Positions 59,982 through 64,000 of a stretch of DNA of 64,000 nucleotides are shown piece by piece. The stretch comes from JACVRW01 sp963812915 (GTDB lineage: Bacteria > Actinomycetota > Thermoleophilia > Solirubrobacterales > Thermoleophilaceae), in contig CAWEXB010000011.1 of the NCBI GenBank assembly GCA_963812915.1, positions 124,001-188,000 on the forward strand, written 5' to 3'. The notes beneath the pieces were generated by a model that ran no database searches, had not been told where the DNA came from, and saw only the letters and a program-made list of their open reading frames with translations. Within the stretch, counting starts at the first letter, position 1. Each line of letters opens with the position of its first letter. The position numbers were made by a program, and so were the translations under genes.

Positions 59982-60649
59982 TCGGCGCGCCGCGGGTCCA
60001 CCACCGGCTGACCGATTCCACCAACGAGCGCGCAAAGGCGCTGGCCGCGGGGGGCGCCCCGCACGGCACGCTGGTCACCGCGGACGAGCAGACGGCGGGC
60101 CGAGGTCGCCAGGGCCGGGCGTGGACGGCCCCGCCCCGCTCCGCCGTGCTGATGTCCCTCGTGATCCGCGATCCGGACGAAGTCCTGCCCCTCACCGCGG
60201 CCGTGGCGATCTGCGACGCCCTACCCGCGGAGTGTGAGATCAAGTGGCCGAACGACGTCTGGCTCGACCGCCGCAAGCTGGCCGGCATCCTTGTCGAAGG
60301 GCGGCCCCAGCAGCGCTGGGCCGTGCTCGGGGTGGGTCTCAACGTGCGAACGGCCGAATTCCCGCCCGAGCTCCGGTCGACCGCGACCTCGCTGCGCCTG
60401 TCCGGGATCGAAACCGACGTCGAGGCGATCCTGGGGGCGCTCCTGCCATCGCTCGATCGCTGGCTGGGCGCATCACGGGCTGCGGTGCTCGACGCCTGGC
60501 GGGGGCGCGACGCCCTCCGCGGCGAGAGGGTGAGGTGGGAAGGCGGCGAGGGCACCGCGGCAGGAATCGACGAGTCCGGCGCCCTTGTGGTGGTGACCGA
60601 GGAGGGCCGAATAACCCTGGAATCGGGGGAAATCCACCTGCTTCGTTAG
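59978..60649 (+). CDS. birA: Biotin-[acetyl-CoA-carboxylase] ligase
   Basis: A 223-residue biotin protein ligase that biotinylates carboxylase carriers. The fold shows RLTDSTNERAKALA, the biotinyl-AMP loop ADEQTAGRGRQGRAW, IKWPNDVWLDRRKLAGILVE and AVLGVGLNVR, followed by a small C-terminal beta domain. It lacks the N-terminal HTH of E. coli BirA, so it is not a repressor. ATG 59978 overlaps the SAM-hydrolase stop as ATGA, the last gene of the ccm-hem run. Confidence 0.93.
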   Translation: MIGAPRVHHRLTDSTNERAKALAAGGAPHGTLVTADEQTAGRGRQGRAWTAPPRSAVLMSLVIRDPDEVLPLTAAVAICDALPAECEIKWPNDVWLDRRKLAGILVEGRPQQRWAVLGVGLNVRTAEFPPELRSTATSLRLSGIETDVEAILGALLPSLDRWLGASRAAVLDAWRGRDALRGERVRWEGGEGTAAGIDESGALVVVTEEGRITLESGEIHLLR

Positions 60650-60740
60650 GAGGTTTACGCAACTCCATCAGTGCGTAATCGCCAAATTGTGCAAATTGGT
60701 CACTCGTAGGCCGTCGATCGTGCGACGATGTCTACTGCCC

Positions 60741-62053
60741 ATGGCAGGCACCACGTTCCGAGTCGCGGCATCAGTCGCGACGCTGTGTCTTGTGCTTGTG
60801 CTCGCAGCCGGCGAGGCGCGTGCGCAGTCCATCGACTCGTCCTCCGATGGCGGAAACCCGGCGCCGGAGCCGGCCGCTCCGGCCGACGCGACGTCGGGGC
60901 CCTCGGCCGAGCCCGCGGCCTCCGACTCCGCCGACGGCGCCCCGGCCGCGGCGCCGGAGGGCACAATGCCACTGAACGCGCCCCCGGAGCCCGCCGCCGT
61001 GCAGGAAGTGGTCGTGGATGCCGCCCCGAGCCCGAGCGACACGCCAACGACTTCCCCGGAAGGCCCTCCGGCCCCGTCGCCAGCGCCGGACGCGGGCGTA
61101 ACGGAGGCGTCCGCACAGCGAATCGAGGAGAAGCCCCTGGCGGCTTCCCACTCGCTGGACGACCAGGCATCCGCGGTCGCCGCGTCCACTGGCAACGGCG
61201 ACTCACTGACAGGGCCGGCGCTCGACCCCGGAGCGCCCTCCATCTCCCCCCCGTCGGCCGTGAAACCGGACGCGCTCGATGACGTCGGCCCTCCGACCCT
61301 CGGCGACCCGCACGGCGACGGCCTGGAGCAGCTCATCTCGGACGTCCGACGTGATCTCCGCAGCGTGCGGGGGCAGATCGACGACTTGCAGCGCCGACTC
61401 GACGACGGCGCGCCGCCACCACAGAACCGCCTGATCGACCTGCGCGCGAGCCTTGGGCAGATCGCTCCGCTGCTGGTCGCACTCGAGATGCGGCTCGACG
61501 CCGCGGGCCGCCTGAGCCCGCATCTGCAGAATCTCCTGCGGCGCGTCCGCAGTGAGCTCCGCGGCGCGCGCGTCACGGCCGCCGGCCTGGTCGCGGCGCT
61601 CCGCAGCTCCGGCGCGCGGAGCGCCGAGGTGCGGCTGCTCCTCCGGGAGCTCGAGCGCTTCCGCGCCGTCGCGTCGATGCTGGCCGTGAATCCGTTCGTG
61701 GCCCGGGCGCCGGCGCCTCCGGTGTCGAGCGCGAGTGCTGCCTATATGTCCGTGCAATCCCCAGGGTGGCCTATCCGACGCAACCTTCGGCGGCGTCGCC
61801 GAAGCAAGCCGATGACGGTCGCCCGACGACCGGACCGCGCGACGGACAGCGCGGCGGGGAGCCTCCACCATGGGCGCCCGCACCCGGCTCCGCCACCGCG
61901 AGTCCGGGCGGAGCATTCCTCTTCGCTGGTTTGGCCTCGCTGGCGATCCTGCTGATCGGGCTCACGATGCCCGCGCTCCGCGCGCTTCTCGAGCTGCTGC
62001 CGGGCCGTCCCTACTCGGTGGCGTTCCTCGAGCCGCTCGAGCGCCCCGGCTAG
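60741..62053 (+). CDS. Exported Pro/Ala-rich coiled-coil protein with C-terminal membrane helix, frame-broken
   Basis: Unrecognised envelope protein of about 437 residues. ATG 60741 begins a signal peptide (RVAASVATLCLVLVLAAGEA). A long Pro/Ala/Ser-rich spacer follows, then a helical, probably coiled-coil region (SDVRRDLRSVRGQIDDLQRR, LLRRVRSELRGARVTAAGL). A missing base near 61758-61766 breaks the frame. The continuing frame has VAYPTQPSAASPKQADDG and ends with a transmembrane helix (LFAGLASLAILLIGLTMPAL) and a short tail. Similar exported proteins with a C-terminal helix occur in related genomes as far as I recall. A wall-spanning or scaffold role is only a guess. Confidence 0.65.
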
Positions 62054-62137
62054 CTCCTGTACCGGCAGATCCGTCCGGGCCGGGGCATCTGACGTCCCGG
62101 CTGCGTAGCCGCAACACGCACAGGAGGAACAACTTCG

Positions 62138-62227
62138 ATGAGGGCGATACCGATTGCTCTGGGCATAGTCGTCCCCCGCGCCGCGCCTACCGGCGGGGAC
62201 GGGCCCGGAATGCGAGACGGCTCATGA
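62138..62227 (+). CDS. 29-codon leader frame coupled to the anti-sigma kinase gene
   Basis: A short frame starting at ATG 62138 has a perfect AGGAGG at 62122-62127 and ends in TGA at 62225-62227, overlapping the next ATG as ATGA. The peptide begins MRAIPIALGIVVPRAAP and is Gly/Asp-rich at its end. Such a strong ribosome site on a tiny frame joined to a regulator gene suggests a leader or coupling peptide. It has no recognised family, and it may only serve to load ribosomes for the kinase gene. Confidence 0.5.
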   Translation: MRAIPIALGIVVPRAAPTGGDGPGMRDGS

Positions 62228-62649
62228 GACACGAGAGATGGCTTCCGGCCGTTCCCGCCAGCGCGCGGGTGGCCCGTTCGATCGTCCGCGAGGCTGCCAC
62301 GGACGCGGGCCTCGACGGCGATTGCACCTGGGATCTGATGCTCGCGACCACCGAAGCCTTCACCAACGCCATCCAGCACGGCAGGGCCTGGGCCAACCAG
62401 TGCATCCTGCTGACCACCGAGCCGTGCCCGGGCGGGCTGCGCGTGGAGGTGACCGACTGCGGGACCTTCGACAGCAGGCTCGAGCCGACACCGATCGATT
62501 CGACGACCGGACGCGGCATCCCGATCATCGCGGCGGTGGTCGATCGCCTCGAGGTGCAGAACAGCAGCGGACGCACACTGGTGCGGTTCGAGAGGCACGC
62601 GGAGGCGGAGGCGTTTCGGGCGGCACGCGTGGGTGAGCGGGTTGGCTAG
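62224..62649 (+). CDS. RsbW-like ATP-binding anti-sigma / serine kinase
   Basis: A 141-residue GHKL-fold protein like RsbW/SpoIIAB, which holds a sigma factor and phosphorylates a STAS antagonist. It has LPAVPASARVARSIVREAAT, the N-box LMLATTEAFTNAIQHGRAWA with Glu and Asn for Mg-ATP, the G1-box VEVTDCGTFD and G2-box STTGRGIPIIAAVVDRLEV. No other sigma regulator is adjacent. The STAS protein and SigB-type factor at 23-25 kb are possible partners but this is not demonstrated. ATG 62224 is inside the ATGA overlap with the leader frame. Confidence 0.87.
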   Translation: MRHERWLPAVPASARVARSIVREAATDAGLDGDCTWDLMLATTEAFTNAIQHGRAWANQCILLTTEPCPGGLRVEVTDCGTFDSRLEPTPIDSTTGRGIPIIAAVVDRLEVQNSSGRTLVRFERHAEAEAFRAARVGERVG

Positions 62650-62716
62650 ACCCTCGGTCGGCCAACCCGATCGCTCGCCGGGCGCCAGGCGTTCGCTCGA
62701 GGACCTTGCTCAGTCT

Positions 62717-64000
62717 CTAAGCGGCGTCCCGCTCCCGACCCTTGTCCCCGCTCGCGACGGTCTCCGCGTCACGCGTCTCGTCGCCCTCCTCCGGCTGCGA
62801 GTCCTCACCGGCCGCCTGGGCGCCGTTCTCCTGCGCCTTTGTCGCGGCCTCCTCCGAACCTCCCTTGCGCTTGCGGCGACGGCCGCCACGGCGGCGCTTG
62901 CCCTTCGGGAAGTTGCGCAGCAGCTCCCGCGCCAGCGCGCTGGGCTTGCGCGCCATCCGCATTCGCGCTCCGTCCAGCACCTGCTGCGCCTCCGGCGTGT
63001 GCGCCAGCGCGGCTGCCAGCAGAGCCGCCGAGAGGCGACGGTCCTGCTTCCGCGCCGCCTGCACCAGCCGCCGCGCGTTCCGTGCGTGGGCGGCGCCGGC
63101 GGAGTTCACTAGCAGCCCGAGCAGGCGTTTCGTCTCGGGCCAACGCTGCACCGCGTACTCCTCATGCACCTCGCGGCTGTACTCGGCCAGGTGCCACAGC
63201 CAGCGCGCGGCCTGGTCGCGACGACCGATCTGCTTCTCCGTGAGGGCCTGCAGCAGGACCTTCACGCCCTCACGCCGCTCGTCGCGGGACCAGCCGCCGA
63301 CGATCTCGACCGCGTCGTCGAACGCCTCCGGGTCGCGCAGGTTGCCGACCTCCGCGAGCGCCCTCAGGCGCAGCTGGGTGTTGCGATTGCGGCGCAGGCA
63401 CGTGATCAGGAAGGCGCGCCGAAGCTCACCGGTCGTATCGAAGTGCAGCATCGCCTTGGCGCGTCGCCAGTTGTTGGAGGCCACGCGCGCCCCCGCCAGC
63501 ATCGCCCAGGCCTGCTGCTCGCCCCAGCTCAGGTGCTCGACCGCGATCCGCCACAGCTCGCGCTCGAACACCTGCGCGCGCCGCTGCGGATCCGCTGTGA
63601 CCGGCACGACGCGCCGCTCCACCCGCAGCCGCCGGCCGCGTCCGCGACGGACCGGCCCGACGACGATGGCGCCGCCGCGGTAGACGTCGCGGTCGAGCAG
63701 CGAGTGCAGGGTCACCACCGGGTCGTCGTTCGGCGTGGCGGGGTGCACGAAGTCGACGATGATGCCGGCTTCCTTGCCGGGCGTACGCCGCGTCACGCGG
63801 CCCACCCGCTGCTGGTAGACGCGCTTCGACGCGGTCGGGGCCAGATGCATGCAGACGGTCGCCCGCGGCGAGTTCCAGCCCTCGGCCAGCAGCTGTGCGT
63901 TCACCAGCACATCGACCTCGCCGCGCTCATAGGCGGACAGGATGCGGGTCAGCTCGCGCTTCGGCGTCTCGCCGGAGACGGCCTTCGCCTTGATGCCCAC
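62717..64000 (-). CDS. DEAD/DEAH-box helicase, C-terminal part (cut by window edge)
   Basis: The last 427 or so residues of an SF2 helicase. The second RecA domain holds YERGEVDVLVNAQLLAEGWN (motif V) and RVYQQRVGRVTR (motif VI, arginine finger). A family-specific helical region follows (LSWGEQQAWAMLAGARVASN, LRALAEVGNLRDPEAFDDAV), then a strongly basic stretch (PKGKRRRGGRRRKRKGGSEE) and an acidic tail. The N-terminal helicase domain with Walker A lies beyond base 64000. The helical region resembles RAD25/XPB-like actinobacterial helicases with HEAT-like repeats, but no firm subfamily is assigned. Convergent with the kinase gene. Confidence 0.85.
   Translation of the reverse strand: MGIKAKAVSGETPKRELTRILSAYERGEVDVLVNAQLLAEGWNSPRATVCMHLAPTASKRVYQQRVGRVTRRTPGKEAGIIVDFVHPATPNDDPVVTLHSLLDRDVYRGGAIVVGPVRRGRGRRLRVERRVVPVTADPQRRAQVFERELWRIAVEHLSWGEQQAWAMLAGARVASNNWRRAKAMLHFDTTGELRRAFLITCLRRNRNTQLRLRALAEVGNLRDPEAFDDAVEIVGGWSRDERREGVKVLLQALTEKQIGRRDQAARWLWHLAEYSREVHEEYAVQRWPETKRLLGLLVNSAGAAHARNARRLVQAARKQDRRLSAALLAAALAHTPEAQQVLDGARMRMARKPSALARELLRNFPKGKRRRGGRRRKRKGGSEEAATKAQENGAQAAGEDSQPEEGDETRDAETVASGDKGRERDAA

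Noticed and set aside
59180..60649. A SAM hydrolase-BirA fusion
   Set aside because: The restored SAM-hydrolase tail ends in TGA overlapping an ATG that begins a normal BirA.
1..64000. tRNA, rRNA or CRISPR loci
   Set aside because: No cloverleaf-like segments with a T-loop consensus, no rRNA signatures and no regularly spaced repeat-spacer arrays were found in the gaps.

Overview
The window is one contiguous piece of a very GC-rich bacterial chromosome. Genes are tightly packed, GTG starts are common, and neighbouring genes often overlap by four bases (ATGA or GTGA). The gene set points to Actinomycetota, most likely class Thermoleophilia (Solirubrobacterales-like). Supporting genes are a DUF2342 zincin, a PAC2-family protein, an FdxC-like 7Fe ferredoxin, a type II-looking IleRS, a polyprenol-phosphate mannose synthase, a SigB/SigF-type sigma factor with a STAS protein, and a split NHEJ operon. 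The lineage is inferred from gene content, not from a marker alignment. No rRNA, tRNA, CRISPR array, phage or complete insertion sequence was seen.

Layout. 1-1.2 kb: the 3' part of groEL with terminator hairpins, then a 625-bp convergent gap full of repeats. 1.8-7.5 kb: a reductase/methyltransferase pair, a ferredoxin, a frame-broken MBL hydrolase, and a haem-dioxygenase-like gene behind two NTF2-like genes. 7.6-9.8 kb: a MITE-like element abutting mrp, and a basic histone-like protein behind a possible SigB-type promoter. 9.8-14.7 kb: the NHEJ operon (PE-ligase, Ku, polymerase) with a zincin, and DUF488 divergent to it. 14.6-22.3 kb: HAD and inositol-phosphatase-like genes, a solitary UvrD-type helicase/Fe-S nuclease, PAC2, a YhaM-like exonuclease and an amidohydrolase. 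22.3-24.7 kb: two adjacent sigma factors and a STAS antagonist, with a SigB-type promoter. 24.7-34.9 kb: two half-size TauE/SafE proteins, trehalose-phosphate phosphatase, PolX, mannose synthase, thioredoxin, ileS and MarR/MerR regulators.

35-47 kb: fumC, an M23 peptidase, a succinate-semialdehyde dehydrogenase/acetolactate-synthase-like pair (both frame-broken), SpoIID, ychF, methylmalonyl-CoA epimerase and nicotinate phosphoribosyltransferase. 47-51 kb: an alpha/beta hydrolase, rarA and an aldehyde dehydrogenase. 51-60.6 kb: a cofactor block of siroheme-type dehydrogenase, moaC and mogA, then the cytochrome c maturation genes ccmABCD running by overlaps into hemA, hemC, cobA-hemD, a SAM hydrolase and birA. 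This joins haem supply to haem attachment in one probable transcription unit. The end holds an envelope protein, a 29-codon leader frame coupled to an RsbW-like kinase, and the C-terminal part of a DEAD/DEAH helicase.

Caution: at least nine genes are broken by a single-base indel, eight of them in the last 27 kb. Seven carry one extra base, usually in GC-rich context. They create false fusions (CcmA-CcmB, HemC-CobA/HemD, SAM hydrolase-BirA) and split genes. The simplest reading is consensus sequence error.
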